Source: an uncultured Anaerolineae bacterium
GTDB lineage: Bacteria; Chloroflexota; Anaerolineae; J036; Brachytrichaceae
Direction: 5' to 3'
Assembly: GCA_937959265.1 (NCBI GenBank)
Contig: CALGMA010000005.1
Location: 124,001 to 188,000, forward strand
Length of the DNA: 64,000 nt
Part shown: positions 41,745 to 50,822 of the stretch, in pieces
Layout of the letters: each line of letters opens with the position of its first letter
How positions within the stretch are numbered: the stretch's first letter is position 1
The notes under the pieces: model-generated
Seen by the model: only the letters and a program-made list of their open reading frames with translations
The model's database searches: none
Told to the model about the DNA's origin: nothing
Translations under genes and position numbers: made by a program

Positions 41745-43448
41745 CTAGTATACAAGCCGGCCCACAATCGCACCGACGAAGCCGAGGATCATGAGCCAGC
41801 CAAACCAGCCATGCAAGCTGGCGGTGGCGCGCAGCACACGATTGAGCTTGCGCGGCTCATCAGTAGCGAATGCGCGTTGCACCAGCGAAATGCCCATCGG
41901 CAGGACCAACAACGGCAGCAGCGCCAACAGTGGCGCATAGCCGATCACCACCAGCGCAATCAGGACAACGAAGCTCCCACCCACCAGCACCAAGTACTCC
42001 CATTTGCTGGCCTGCCGACCCAGGATATTCGCCAGGGTGCGCTTGTTCTTAGCCAGGTCGCCTTCTAGATCGCGCATGTTGTTGGCATGCAGGATCGCAG
42101 CAACGAGGAAGCCAATGGGCAACGACAGCAACACCACGTGCAGCGGCGCGGCCTGCGCCTGGACGTAGTAGCTGCCGATGACCATCACCGGCCCCATGAA
42201 GACGAACACCACGATCTCACCCAGACCGATGTAGGCGAAGGCTTTGGGGCCGGCGGTATAGAACCAGCCGGCAAGGACGCTCAGGATGCCCAACATCAGG
42301 ATGAATACGCCGCGCATCGCGACCAGGTACAGGCCGATGAGCGAGCCCACGCCGAAGCAGACCAGCGCACCAACGAACACCTGCTGTGGCGTCAGTACGC
42401 CTTCTTGCAGCGCGCGATTCGGACCGAGGGACTCCGGCGTGTCCGCGCCCTTCTTCCAGTCGAAGTAGTCGTTGGCGAGGTTCGTGCCGGCATGGATGAG
42501 CACCGAGCCGACTAGCGTGAGCGCAAACAGCCATGGGTCGAAGTAGCCATCGTAAGCTGCCAACACCGCACCCAGCGTCACCGGCACCAGGCTGGCCGTG
42601 AAGCTAAACGGACGGGTCGCCATCCACCACACCCGCACGAAACGACGGATGCGCGGCTCCTTTCGAGGAGAGGGGGTGGTCAAAGCACGCAGGGAGGCAT
42701 CGGCGACGCGCCACGGTACGAGCTGCCGTTCGAGCTCACCCATCAGCCAGTTCGCCGCAAAGCCGAGCAGCGCCACCACGATGAGCGCAGCAAATATGGT
42801 CGGGATGTCATACACTTGATAAGCTGACCAGATCATTGCACCCAGGCCGCCCTGCGGCAACAGCAGCTCGGTGCCGACGATGACGGTGAGCGCGAAGCCC
42901 AGGCCGAGATTCACGCCGGTGAGGATGCTTGGCAGCGCGCCGGGCAGTGCCACCGTCCAGATCATGTCCCATTTACTCGCCCCGTTATTGCGGGCGATGT
43001 CGAAGTAGCGCAGATCCACGTTGCGCACGCCAGCCACCGTGTTGAGCGCCACTAGAAAGAACACCGAGATCACCACAACGGCATACTTGGCCGGCTCGCC
43101 GATGCCCAACAGCAACACCACCATCGGCACCAGGGCAATCTTGGGGATGGGGTAAATCGCCGCCACCAATGGCATGAAGATCGCGCGGGCGACACTACTC
43201 ACGCCCATCACCACGCCGAGCAAAATAGCCGGCACCGTCGCCAGCACAAAACCCACTGCCACGCGGCGCAGGGTAATGGCCGTATTAGTGAGCAACGTGC
43301 CATCTTGCAGCAGGACAACCAGCCGGGCAAAGATCTCGCTCGGCATCGAGAAGAAGCGCGGATCGAGCGCGCCGACGCGCGCCAGCGCTTCCCACAGCGC
43401 CAGCAACATCAGCGGCGATATCAACGTTAACCAACGCTCTCGCGACAT
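41745..43448 (-). CDS. Fusion of an ABC transporter permease (SsuC/TauC type) and a MenA-like prenyltransferase
   Basis: One uninterrupted frame of 567 residues from the ATG at 43448 (GTG at 43475 also possible). Residues about 1-245 are a BPD-transporter permease: LISPLMLLALWEALARVG, and the EAA loop DIARNNGASKWDMIWTVALPGALP. A short linker (about 248-270, rich in Arg and Pro) leads to a UbiA-family enzyme: WWMATRPFSFTASLVPVTLG, first Asp motif NLANDYFDWKKGADTPES, second motif NNMRDLEGDLAKNKRTLAN, with several TM helices. MenA prenylates dihydroxynaphthoate in menaquinone synthesis. Separately both halves look complete. A natural fusion of an importer channel and a membrane prenyltransferase is unusual; a stop-codon loss between adjacent genes is an alternative. 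Confidence 0.82.
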   Translation of the reverse strand: MSRERWLTLISPLMLLALWEALARVGALDPRFFSMPSEIFARLVVLLQDGTLLTNTAITLRRVAVGFVLATVPAILLGVVMGVSSVARAIFMPLVAAIYPIPKIALVPMVVLLLGIGEPAKYAVVVISVFFLVALNTVAGVRNVDLRYFDIARNNGASKWDMIWTVALPGALPSILTGVNLGLGFALTVIVGTELLLPQGGLGAMIWSAYQVYDIPTIFAALIVVALLGFAANWLMGELERQLVPWRVADASLRALTTPSPRKEPRIRRFVRVWWMATRPFSFTASLVPVTLGAVLAAYDGYFDPWLFALTLVGSVLIHAGTNLANDYFDWKKGADTPESLGPNRALQEGVLTPQQVFVGALVCFGVGSLIGLYLVAMRGVFILMLGILSVLAGWFYTAGPKAFAYIGLGEIVVFVFMGPVMVIGSYYVQAQAAPLHVVLLSLPIGFLVAAILHANNMRDLEGDLAKNKRTLANILGRQASKWEYLVLVGGSFVVLIALVVIGYAPLLALLPLLVLPMGISLVQRAFATDEPRKLNRVLRATASLHGWFGWLMILGFVGAIVGRLVY

Positions 43449-43521
43449 ATCCAGCCCTACAACTCCATCTGGCACGCACTATAGCCAGCGCAAATAAGGG
43501 CTCGCTGAGCGCACCGTTGAG

Positions 43522-44964
43522 TCAACCGTATTTCACATACACGGTCTTCGTCCGTGTATAGAACTCCATCGCCGCACGACCCTGCTCCTTGAACGTATTG
43601 GCACTGCTGCCCTTGAAACCGCCGAACGGCGCCTGCAAAGCGACGCCGGTCGTCGGCTCGTTCACCTTTACCACGCCGGCCTCGATGCGATCGGCAAAGC
43701 GCATCGCCTTGTTCAGGTCGTTGGTGACGATGCTGGCCGATAAGCCAAAACCGATGCCGTTCGCTTTGGCAATCGCATCATCGAAGTCTTTAGCCCGGAT
43801 GATGCCGATCACCGGCCCGAAGATCTCCTCTTGCGCGATGCGCATCTCCGGCTCAACATCCTCAAACACGGTCGGATGGACGAAGAAGCCGGCGCCGGCC
43901 GGGATCGGCTCGCCGCCAACTAGCAGCTTTGCCCCTTCGCTCTTACCGACGCTAACATACTCCAGATCGGTCTGCAACTGGTCGGCGCTCACGGCCGGGC
44001 CCATCTGCACGCCACTCTCCAGGCCATTACCCACCTTGAGGTTACGCGCAGCTTCGACCAGCGCCTGAGCGAATGCGTCGGCTACTTTCTCTTCTACGAT
44101 GACGCGGCTGGTGGCAGTACACGCCTGGCCGGTAAGTCCGAAGCCGCCGCGCACGGCGATATCCACTGCCAGGGGGATGTTGGCATCGTTGAGCACGATG
44201 GTGGGGTTCTTGCCGCCCATCTCCAACTGGGTGCGCACCAGGTTGCGGGCCGTCCTTTCGTAAATCTTGACGCCGACGGCGTATGATCCGGTGAAGCTCA
44301 AGCCGGCGATCTCTTTGCTTTCAGCCAACGTATTGCCCACTGCGCTGCCGCTGCCGACGACGAGGTTAATCACGCCCGGCGGCAGCCCAGCCTCAATCAA
44401 AATCTCGACCAGCTTGAGCGCCGTGTGCGGCACAAGCGAAGCAGGCTTGAACACAACCGTATTGCCGTAGGCCAGAGCCGGCGCGATCTTCCACGCCGGA
44501 ATAGCGATTGGGAAGTTCCACGGCGTGATGACGGCGACGACGCCGAGCGCCTCGCGCTTGGTGAACAGCAGCGTATCCGGCGTATTGGCCGGGATTACGT
44601 CGCCGCCGGCGCGAAAGCCTTCGCCGGCGTAATACTTGAAGATGTCTCGGGCGCGCGTCACTTCGGCTTTGGCTTCGGCCAGCGTCTTGCCTTCCTCGCG
44701 GGTGAGTGTCTCGGCCAGCTCATCTGTGCGCGCAGCGATGAGCTGGCTGGCTTTGTCGAGGACAGCCGCGCGGCTCGGCCCCGGCAGCGCGGCCCACTTC
44801 GGCAGCGCTTCTTTTGCCGCCGCAATAGCGCGTTTTGTGTCCTCGGCAGTCGCCGAAGCAAAATATCCGATCAACTCGCCAGTGGCCGGGTTGATGTTCT
44901 CGATCGTCTTACTATCGGATGCGCCGACCCATTCGCCGGCGATATAGTTTTTGAAGATGGACAT
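43522..44964 (-). CDS. NAD(P)-dependent aldehyde dehydrogenase, likely 2-oxoglutarate-semialdehyde type
   Basis: A 480-residue ALDH. Features are NYIAGEWVGASDSKTIENINP, ALGVVAVITPWNFPIAIP, the coenzyme loop GLSFTGSYAVGVKIYE, the general-base Glu in TQLEMGGKNPTIVL, and the nucleophile Cys in FGLTGQACTATSRVIVEE, ending PFGGFKGSSANTFKEQG. The ACTATSR form is common to alpha-ketoglutarate-semialdehyde and 2,5-dioxovalerate dehydrogenases, and the nearby UxaA-family dehydratase and arabinofuranosidase fit sugar-acid catabolism. Exact substrate is inferred. Confidence 0.88.
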   Translation of the reverse strand: MSIFKNYIAGEWVGASDSKTIENINPATGELIGYFASATAEDTKRAIAAAKEALPKWAALPGPSRAAVLDKASQLIAARTDELAETLTREEGKTLAEAKAEVTRARDIFKYYAGEGFRAGGDVIPANTPDTLLFTKREALGVVAVITPWNFPIAIPAWKIAPALAYGNTVVFKPASLVPHTALKLVEILIEAGLPPGVINLVVGSGSAVGNTLAESKEIAGLSFTGSYAVGVKIYERTARNLVRTQLEMGGKNPTIVLNDANIPLAVDIAVRGGFGLTGQACTATSRVIVEEKVADAFAQALVEAARNLKVGNGLESGVQMGPAVSADQLQTDLEYVSVGKSEGAKLLVGGEPIPAGAGFFVHPTVFEDVEPEMRIAQEEIFGPVIGIIRAKDFDDAIAKANGIGFGLSASIVTNDLNKAMRFADRIEAGVVKVNEPTTGVALQAPFGGFKGSSANTFKEQGRAAMEFYTRTKTVYVKYG

Positions 44965-45240
44965 GGTTCTGTCAGAACAGTAGTGTGAAGTGTGGAATAC
45001 GTCTTGGAATATACAAGGGTGTATTGTCGCAGGATCGCCGCCGCAGCCTTGAGATCAGCAAAAGGCATGACGGCGCATGGCTCAGTCAAACGCGATCCGT
45101 ACGTGATCAATTATCTAATACTTTGAGCCAGCTGTGCGCATCCCTACAACAACCTTCCCGACGCATAATGTCCCAGCAACTTAACACGATGACAAATGAG
45201 CAAGTTAGAATTCAACCATGGTGATTGCATAAGGAGGAAT

Positions 45241-47373
45241 GTGCTTAGACGGAACATTGTCGTTGTTGTTGCCTTTATCCTCGCCAGCTCAATCACAGCA
45301 CTCTGGCCAACTCGCACTGCACAAAGTTGGCTGAACGACGTCGTTGTTTTCTCCGACGCCCTACTACCCGGCTGGCAAGATTGGTCCTGGAATACCACGG
45401 CCAATTTGAATAATCCTTCGCCAGCGATTGGAAGCGCTTCGATAGCCGTGACATACAACCAGCCCTGGGCAGGCCTATCATTGTGGTCCCCTTCGCCCAT
45501 TCCAACAAGCGCATACGATACGATTACGTTCATGGCGCACGGCGGCAACAATGGCGCACGCGAATTGCAGTTGTTCATCGAAGAAGGCGACGCCGGACCG
45601 GTAAGTAGCGCAGCTACTTTCGATGTGCCCGCCGGCCAATGGACTGCCTTTACGATTACGGTCGCAGCACTGGGAAACCCTGCTCAGATCAAGCGCATCA
45701 ACATTCAAGATCGCAGCGGCACGATACAACCGACGTTCTATGTGGACGAGATTCGTCTGCGTGCCAACGCCGCGCCCCTGGTTTCAGCGGACATCTATAT
45801 CAACGCCGTCGTTACCCCGACGCCGATTAGTCCATACTTACTCGCCAGCAATTTGCCGGCATGGCTACAACGCTATCGCTTCGACAACCCCTCTTTTCAA
45901 GCACGTACACGCGCATCGGGTATCAAGCTATTGCGGCTGCCGGGCGGAAGTTGGAGCAACAGTTACGGGTGGCTGAGTTGTGAGCTGCGGCAGAACGATC
46001 CGAGCCGACAACCGTGCGGGCCAGGGTGGGAGAGTTGGGCAGCGCGACCGCGCGACTTCATCGCCTTTCTGAAGGCAACGGGCATGGCCGGCATGTGGGT
46101 TGTCAGCCCGCTTGGCACATCAAAAGAAGCAGCCGCCGCCGTGGCTTATTTCAATGGCCATATCACCGACACGACGTCCATCGGCACAGACATTCGCGGG
46201 ACGAACTGGTACACCATTGGTCATTGGGCTGCCCTGCGCGCTTCTGCCGGTTACACCGACCCGGTCGGCATCCGCTACTGGGAGTTCGGGAACGAGGTCT
46301 ATGCGAGCAAGCCATCCACAGGTGGCGCGTTGTGTCAAAGTTGGGGCTGGGAGGACACCTGGACTTGTGATGGCTACGAGTATGTGAATGGCGTGGGTAG
46401 CGGCAGCTCACGCCGGGAAGGCTACCTGGAGTTTCGCCAGGCGATGAAGGCCGTAGACCCCACGATTGAGCTAGGTGCGGTGGGCTATGAGTGGCCTGGC
46501 ACCCCTGGCGATGGGGTCTCTTCATGGCAAACTTTCGCCGGCTGGGGCTCACGTGTGATCTCGGCAGCCGGCGCGGCGCTCGACTTCTACACCATTCATC
46601 CCTACCCGTTCTTCCAACAGCCGCTGCTCATCAGCGCCTTGAGCAAACCGCAAAATCATCTTGGCCCTATCGTCGCGGCGCTCAATCAAGCATTCGATAC
46701 CTATGCTAATGGGCAGCGCGCACCAATTGCCGTGACGGAGTACAACCTCATTTCGGTGTCCAACAACGACGCCGGTCAATTAATGACGCGTATGATCAAT
46801 GCGCTGCATCTGGCAGATACGCTAGGACAAGCTGCCACACTGCAAATCCCGATCTTCGCGCAATGGAATTTAGCCAATGGCCCAGACGCCATTACAGGCA
46901 CAGAATATGGCTTGATGCACGAGGCCAACGGGTTCTTCCGCGCGGCACAGTACTACGTGTATCCGCTTTGGGCGCGCTTCGGCAGCCACATGATCTCCGC
47001 GACGACCACCCTCAGCCCGGAGGTTGTGCTTAGCGTATACGCCGGCGTAGTGGACTCGAACACGCTCTCACTCCTTGCCATTAACAAGACCAATCAGCCC
47101 ATCACAGCCACGATCAACACGGGGAGTTGGGGGCCATTGGTAAGCGGTCGGCACTGGAGGGTACAGGCAAATAGCCTAGACAGCCAGACGGTGAGTTACA
47201 ACGGCGTGACTAACCCGTCTGACAACCTCATCGAGCCGCCGGACGTATTTGCAGCAAGCGGCAATGTGATCACGCGCACGCTGCCGCCTTACTCGATCAA
47301 CTTGTTCCACCTGGGCAAACAAACGGCGAATATCCAGGCACGAGCCTACGCACCGATCGCGCACAAGCCTTGA
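45241..47373 (+). CDS. Secreted GH51-like alpha-L-arabinofuranosidase
   Basis: The GTG at 45241 is chosen for the AAGGAGG at 45231-45237 and for the clean signal peptide (LRRNIVVVVAFILASSITALWP); an ATG at 45196 is in frame. The product is 710 residues. An N-terminal beta-sandwich (about 35-190) ends in TFYVDEIRLR, CBM-like. The catalytic TIM barrel shows RLPGGSWSNSYGW, the acid/base Glu in RYWEFGNEVYAS and the nucleophile Glu in IAVTEYNLIS. The end is a beta-sandwich with LPPYSINLFHL. This pattern is clan GH-A family GH51 (or a close relative) that removes arabinose from plant polysaccharides. The 276 bases upstream hold no other gene. Confidence 0.75.
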   Translation: MLRRNIVVVVAFILASSITALWPTRTAQSWLNDVVVFSDALLPGWQDWSWNTTANLNNPSPAIGSASIAVTYNQPWAGLSLWSPSPIPTSAYDTITFMAHGGNNGARELQLFIEEGDAGPVSSAATFDVPAGQWTAFTITVAALGNPAQIKRINIQDRSGTIQPTFYVDEIRLRANAAPLVSADIYINAVVTPTPISPYLLASNLPAWLQRYRFDNPSFQARTRASGIKLLRLPGGSWSNSYGWLSCELRQNDPSRQPCGPGWESWAARPRDFIAFLKATGMAGMWVVSPLGTSKEAAAAVAYFNGHITDTTSIGTDIRGTNWYTIGHWAALRASAGYTDPVGIRYWEFGNEVYASKPSTGGALCQSWGWEDTWTCDGYEYVNGVGSGSSRREGYLEFRQAMKAVDPTIELGAVGYEWPGTPGDGVSSWQTFAGWGSRVISAAGAALDFYTIHPYPFFQQPLLISALSKPQNHLGPIVAALNQAFDTYANGQRAPIAVTEYNLISVSNNDAGQLMTRMINALHLADTLGQAATLQIPIFAQWNLANGPDAITGTEYGLMHEANGFFRAAQYYVYPLWARFGSHMISATTTLSPEVVLSVYAGVVDSNTLSLLAINKTNQPITATINTGSWGPLVSGRHWRVQANSLDSQTVSYNGVTNPSDNLIEPPDVFAASGNVITRTLPPYSINLFHLGKQTANIQARAYAPIAHKP

Positions 47374-47388
47374 CGCACGGCAGCGGCG

Positions 47389-47420
47389 GGGTCAGCGAAG
47401 ATGACGCCTTCGCCTAAGCC
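47389..47420. repeat. Degenerate extragenic palindrome between convergent genes
   Basis: A stem of GCGAAG and CTTCGC with flanking partly complementary arms lies between the arabinofuranosidase stop at 47373 and the stop of the next gene at 47414. Its 3' part, GCCTTCGCCTA, is shared with the palindrome at 57990-58033, so it looks like a worn copy of the same family. It probably serves as a bidirectional terminator. Confidence 0.4.
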
Positions 47421-47767
47421 ATCATCGTCCGGATGCGCGCGTTCACTATGCGACGCAATTCGCGCAGACGGGATTCAAACTCTGGATCGCCATCGTCGGC
47501 CAGTGCCTCCGGCGACCAGTCGTGGCAGTCGGCCAGGTGCAACAACACGCCAGCAGCCTGCGCCCGCGTTTCGCGGCTCACGCTGCGCCACTCCAGCAGC
47601 TCTAACAGCGGCCAGCCCGACGTGAGCAGCGTAGTGCGTTCGCGGAGCGACTGCCAGAACATGCCGGTGCGGCCGAACCGGCGCTCGTGGATAAGCGCGT
47701 GCAAGTCCGCGATGCTCAGGCTGTCATAGTATACGCGCTCCTCGCGCGCCTCAGCTTCGAATTCCAT
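47414..47767 (-). CDS. Conserved-looking small protein of unknown function
   Basis: A 117-residue helical protein: MEFEAEAREERVYYDSLSIA, then WPLLELLEWRSVSRETRAQAAGVLLHLADCHDWSP, ending with a basic-acidic helix LRELRRIVNAR. It resembles no family I can name; the central LLHLxDCHDW segment could be a motif. It lies between the convergent arabinofuranosidase gene and the UxaA-family gene, 51 bases from the latter's end. Confidence 0.6.
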   Translation of the reverse strand: MEFEAEAREERVYYDSLSIADLHALIHERRFGRTGMFWQSLRERTTLLTSGWPLLELLEWRSVSRETRAQAAGVLLHLADCHDWSPEALADDGDPEFESRLRELRRIVNARIRTMMA

Positions 47768-47818
47768 ATTTGATCGAATGCAACCACATCGAGAAATACA
47801 AGATGAATTTGACCAATC

Positions 47819-49486
47819 TTAGAGGATTCCGCCTAGGTTCCACGGTTGGAACTCTTCCTCACCAATGCCCTGAGCCTCGCTCTTGGAGGGCTTGCCGGAC
47901 GCCACTTCGATCACATAGTCTAGCAGCTCATCGGCCACCGCATGCATGGGCACACCCTCCAGCACCTTGCCGGCGTTGATGTCCATGTCCTCTTCCATAC
48001 GCCGGTAAGTCGTGCTGTTGCTGGCCACCTTGATGCTGGGCACCGGTTTGAACCCGAAGCACGAACCGCGACCGGTGGTGAACACGATCAGGTTACAGCC
48101 ACCGGCCACCTGTCCCGTCGCACCGACCGGGTCATATCCTGGTGTGTCCATGAAGGTGAAGCCTTTTTGCATGATCGGCTCGGCGTAGTCCACCACGTCT
48201 ACCAGTGGTGTCGTGCCCGCCTTGGCCACCGCGCCGAGCGACTTCTCGTAGATCGTAGTCAAGCCGCCAGCCTTATTACCATGCGACGGATTGTTGTCTA
48301 TTTCCACGCCGTGCTTGGCCGCATGCTGCTCCCACCACTGGATCTTGCGGATGAGCTTCTCGCCCACTTCGCGGCTGACGGCGCGGCGCGTGAGCAAGTG
48401 CTCGGCACCGTAGATCTCCGGCGTCTCGGCCAACACCACGCTGCCGCCCTGCCGGACGATCTCATCGGAGACCATGCCCAACACAGGGTTCGCCGTCACG
48501 CCACTCCAGCCATCGCTGCCGCCGCACTGCAACGCCACCGTCAGCTCGCTAATCGGCACCGGCTCACGCCGATACTGATTGACGACCGGCAACAACGCAT
48601 TCACCATCGCAATGCCGGCCCCGACCGTCTTGCGCACACCGCCGGTATCTTGGATCGTGAGCGAGGGCGGCGCGAGGCGTGGAGCACTGGCGATAGAAGG
48701 TTGATGATTTGCGTGGCGTATGGCCGGCGCTTCTTTGACGGCGAGATGGTAGTTCTCAACCAGCGCGCTGATTTGGTTGACCTCGCAACCCAGACCAACG
48801 AGCACATAGCCACCGACGTTAGGATGCGCAGCGATGCCGGCCAGTGTGCGCTGCAGCAGCATATAGTCTTCGCCGCCGACGCGCGTGGCGCAGCCAAAGC
48901 CGTGGGCAATGGCGATGACGCCGTCCACATTCGGGAAGTCGGCCAGCAGTTCTGCAGTGAAATGGTGGGCAATGCGTCGCACCGTGTGCGCCGAGCAATT
49001 CACCGTGCCGATCACCGCAATGTAGTTACGCGTGCCCACGCGGCCATCCGCGCGGCGATAGCCCATGAACTGTCGGCGCTCCGCTTCCGGCACCAACGCC
49101 ACTGGCCTGACATCGGCGCCGAAGGCGTAATCCTGATCGAATCGCGTTTGTAAAGACACGCGATCGCGCGTTTCTACGCCCACGGCCAGGTTGTGCACGT
49201 GCACGTGATCGCCAACTGCAATGTCGCGCGTCGCAAAGCCGATCACCTGGCCGTAGCGCCGCACTGGCCGGCCTTGTTTCACTTCACGGATGGCGAACTT
49301 GTGGCCGGAAGGGATCAACGGGTGGAGTCGTAGCGACACACTATGGCGCGTTCCTATGATTGTTGTGCCGGCAGCCAAATTCACCTTTGCAATCGCCACG
49401 TCGTCGTCGGGATGCAGTTGAATGGCGACGTCGTCGAAAGGCAGGGGGGCCGGTTCGACCGGGGAGAGCAAATCAATGGTTGTCAT
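47819..49486 (-). CDS. UxaA-family altronate/galactarate-type dehydratase
   Basis: The ATG at 49486 gives 555 residues; open frame upstream is antisense to the hydrolase gene. An N-terminal SAF domain (IQLHPDDDVAIAKVNLAAGT...VHVHNLAV) is fused to the catalytic part: FMGYRRADGRVGTRNYIAVIGTVNC, IAIAHGFGCA, LQCGGSDGWSGVTANPVLG, ETPEIYGAEHLLTRRAV, IDNNPSHGNKAGGLTTIYEKSLGAVAKAG and VFTTGRGSCFGFKPVPSIK. These are iron-dependent sugar-acid dehydratases (UxaA, GarD). Altronate gives 2-keto-3-deoxygluconate. Substrate within the family is not decided. It overlaps the end of the upstream hydrolase gene by 14 bases. Confidence 0.9.
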   Translation of the reverse strand: MTTIDLLSPVEPAPLPFDDVAIQLHPDDDVAIAKVNLAAGTTIIGTRHSVSLRLHPLIPSGHKFAIREVKQGRPVRRYGQVIGFATRDIAVGDHVHVHNLAVGVETRDRVSLQTRFDQDYAFGADVRPVALVPEAERRQFMGYRRADGRVGTRNYIAVIGTVNCSAHTVRRIAHHFTAELLADFPNVDGVIAIAHGFGCATRVGGEDYMLLQRTLAGIAAHPNVGGYVLVGLGCEVNQISALVENYHLAVKEAPAIRHANHQPSIASAPRLAPPSLTIQDTGGVRKTVGAGIAMVNALLPVVNQYRREPVPISELTVALQCGGSDGWSGVTANPVLGMVSDEIVRQGGSVVLAETPEIYGAEHLLTRRAVSREVGEKLIRKIQWWEQHAAKHGVEIDNNPSHGNKAGGLTTIYEKSLGAVAKAGTTPLVDVVDYAEPIMQKGFTFMDTPGYDPVGATGQVAGGCNLIVFTTGRGSCFGFKPVPSIKVASNSTTYRRMEEDMDINAGKVLEGVPMHAVADELLDYVIEVASGKPSKSEAQGIGEEEFQPWNLGGIL

Positions 49487-50375
49487 CGAGGAGGAAGTGT
49501 TTGACGATACGCACGAATTCATCGGTCTTTTCGACCATCGGCAAGTGGCCGCATGCGTCAATCCAAATGAGCTTGCCATGCGGGGCAAGGCCGGCAGTGT
49601 ATTCCGCGTTGCGTGGCGGCATGATCTGATCGTCGCGGCAGTGAATCAGCAAGACTGGCATCGGCAACTGTGCCAGATCACGCGGCGTCTCCCAGCCCAG
49701 CGACGCCTTCACCGTCAGGTCTGCCGTCCGCTCGTCCATTTGCATAAAATCATTCAGGCCGTCGCGCAGCACTGTGACTTCATCGGGTAAGCGATGGAAG
49801 TAGCGACTGCCCAGCAGCTTCGCGAATCCATCGCTCCTAGCGAATGGGAGCTTACGCGCTTTGACCATCAGGCTGGTCACGCCATGCATGAAAGTGATTA
49901 TGCGGCGCTCACGCTCATCGCGGAACGTGCTGAAGTTGCTGATGATCAGCCGTCGCACGCGGGCCGGCCGCATCGCTGCCAGTGCGATCGCCACACCGGA
50001 GCCATAGCTGTGCCCAATCACGTCGCACTGTGCGATGTTCATTGCATCCATGAACTCCAGGATGACAGATGCCAGCCCACGATGGGAATGAGCGTCTGGT
50101 CCATCGGCGTTATTGGCAGCAACTTGTAGGTCTAGCGGGGCCGAGAATCCAAAGCCGGGTAGATCAGGTGCATAACAGCAGAATGCGTCCGATAACGCGC
50201 GCATCGCAGGCACCCAATAGCGCGACGCACCGCCCCACCCATGAATCAGCAACAGCAGCGGAAGAGATGACGACCCAGCTTGACGATAAGCCAGCTCGCC
50301 ACGGCTCAGATGGGCAACGCAGCAAGCGTCGTTTGGGAGGTGTATATCCCCGCTTAAGCTATATCTCATACCCAT
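49473..50375 (-). CDS. Alpha/beta hydrolase
   Basis: The reading frame is open far upstream (to 51389), but only the part from about 50399 down resembles a protein; ATGs at 50399, 50375 and 50369 are possible and 50375 is given. Motifs are LLLIHGWGGASRYWVPAM, YAPDLPGFGFSAPLDL, the nucleophile elbow VIGHSYGSGVAIAL, LIHCRDDQIMPP (acid) and the His of WIDACGHLPMVEKTDEF. It is coupled to the UxaA-family gene by a 14-base overlap. It may act on a lactone or ester related to the sugar-acid pathway, which is inference. Confidence 0.8.
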   Translation of the reverse strand: MGMRYSLSGDIHLPNDACCVAHLSRGELAYRQAGSSSLPLLLLIHGWGGASRYWVPAMRALSDAFCCYAPDLPGFGFSAPLDLQVAANNADGPDAHSHRGLASVILEFMDAMNIAQCDVIGHSYGSGVAIALAAMRPARVRRLIISNFSTFRDERERRIITFMHGVTSLMVKARKLPFARSDGFAKLLGSRYFHRLPDEVTVLRDGLNDFMQMDERTADLTVKASLGWETPRDLAQLPMPVLLIHCRDDQIMPPRNAEYTAGLAPHGKLIWIDACGHLPMVEKTDEFVRIVKHFLLDDNH

Positions 50376-50417
50376 CTCAATTGCATACGCACAATGCATT
50401 ATATGGAAACGTCGAAC

Positions 50418-50729
50418 ATGACTAACAACACAGCGCCACGTGCAGAGGCGGTTCCAGCCCGAGAAAAGACGGAGATCATCAAGGTCTCGGCTCAATCGCG
50501 GTCTACGGCGGTCGCCGGAGCAATCGCCGGCATCATCCGTGAGCGCGGGCGCGTGGACGTACAGGCCATCGGCGCCGGTGCGGTCAATCAAGCAATGAAG
50601 GCCGCGGCCATTGCGCGTGGGTATCTCCTTCTCGACGGAATCAACATCGTGATTATCCCGTCGTTCTCCGACGTGGTGATCGAAGGAGCCGAACGCACCG
50701 CGGTGCGACTCTCGATCGAGCCGAGGTAA
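50418..50729 (+). CDS. spoVS: SpoVS-family DNA-binding protein
   Basis: A 103-residue product from ATG 50418 (in-frame ATGs at 50394 and 50403 also possible). The core EIIKVSAQSRSTAVAGAIAG and VQAIGAGAVNQAMKAAAIARGYL, then IIPSFSDVVIEGAERTAVRLSIEP, is the Alba-like SpoVS domain. In Bacillus SpoVS affects sporulation stage V, but the family is found in non-sporulating bacteria, including Chloroflexota and Deinococcota, where its role is regulatory and unknown. No other sporulation genes are in the window. A strong terminator follows at 50755. Confidence 0.95.
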   Translation: MTNNTAPRAEAVPAREKTEIIKVSAQSRSTAVAGAIAGIIRERGRVDVQAIGAGAVNQAMKAAAIARGYLLLDGINIVIIPSFSDVVIEGAERTAVRLSIEPR

Positions 50730-50754
50730 GAGACAGGCGCTCCGAAGTAGATCG

Positions 50755-50796
50755 AGAGGGCACTCGCACAAAAAGCGAGCGCCCTCTTTCGTTTTT
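50755..50796 (+). terminator. Rho-independent terminator after spoVS
   Basis: A 13-bp stem with one mismatch (50755-50767 against 50775-50787), loop ACAAAAA, followed by TTCGTTTTT. This is the best intrinsic terminator in the window. Confidence 0.88.
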
Positions 50797-50822
50797 GGGC
50801 CGCATCCATTATCCTCGTATAG

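Noticed and set aside
44965..45240. Possible tRNA or small RNA before the arabinofuranosidase
   Set aside because: No cloverleaf or known riboswitch pattern could be folded by eye; only weak, unrelated pairings were seen.
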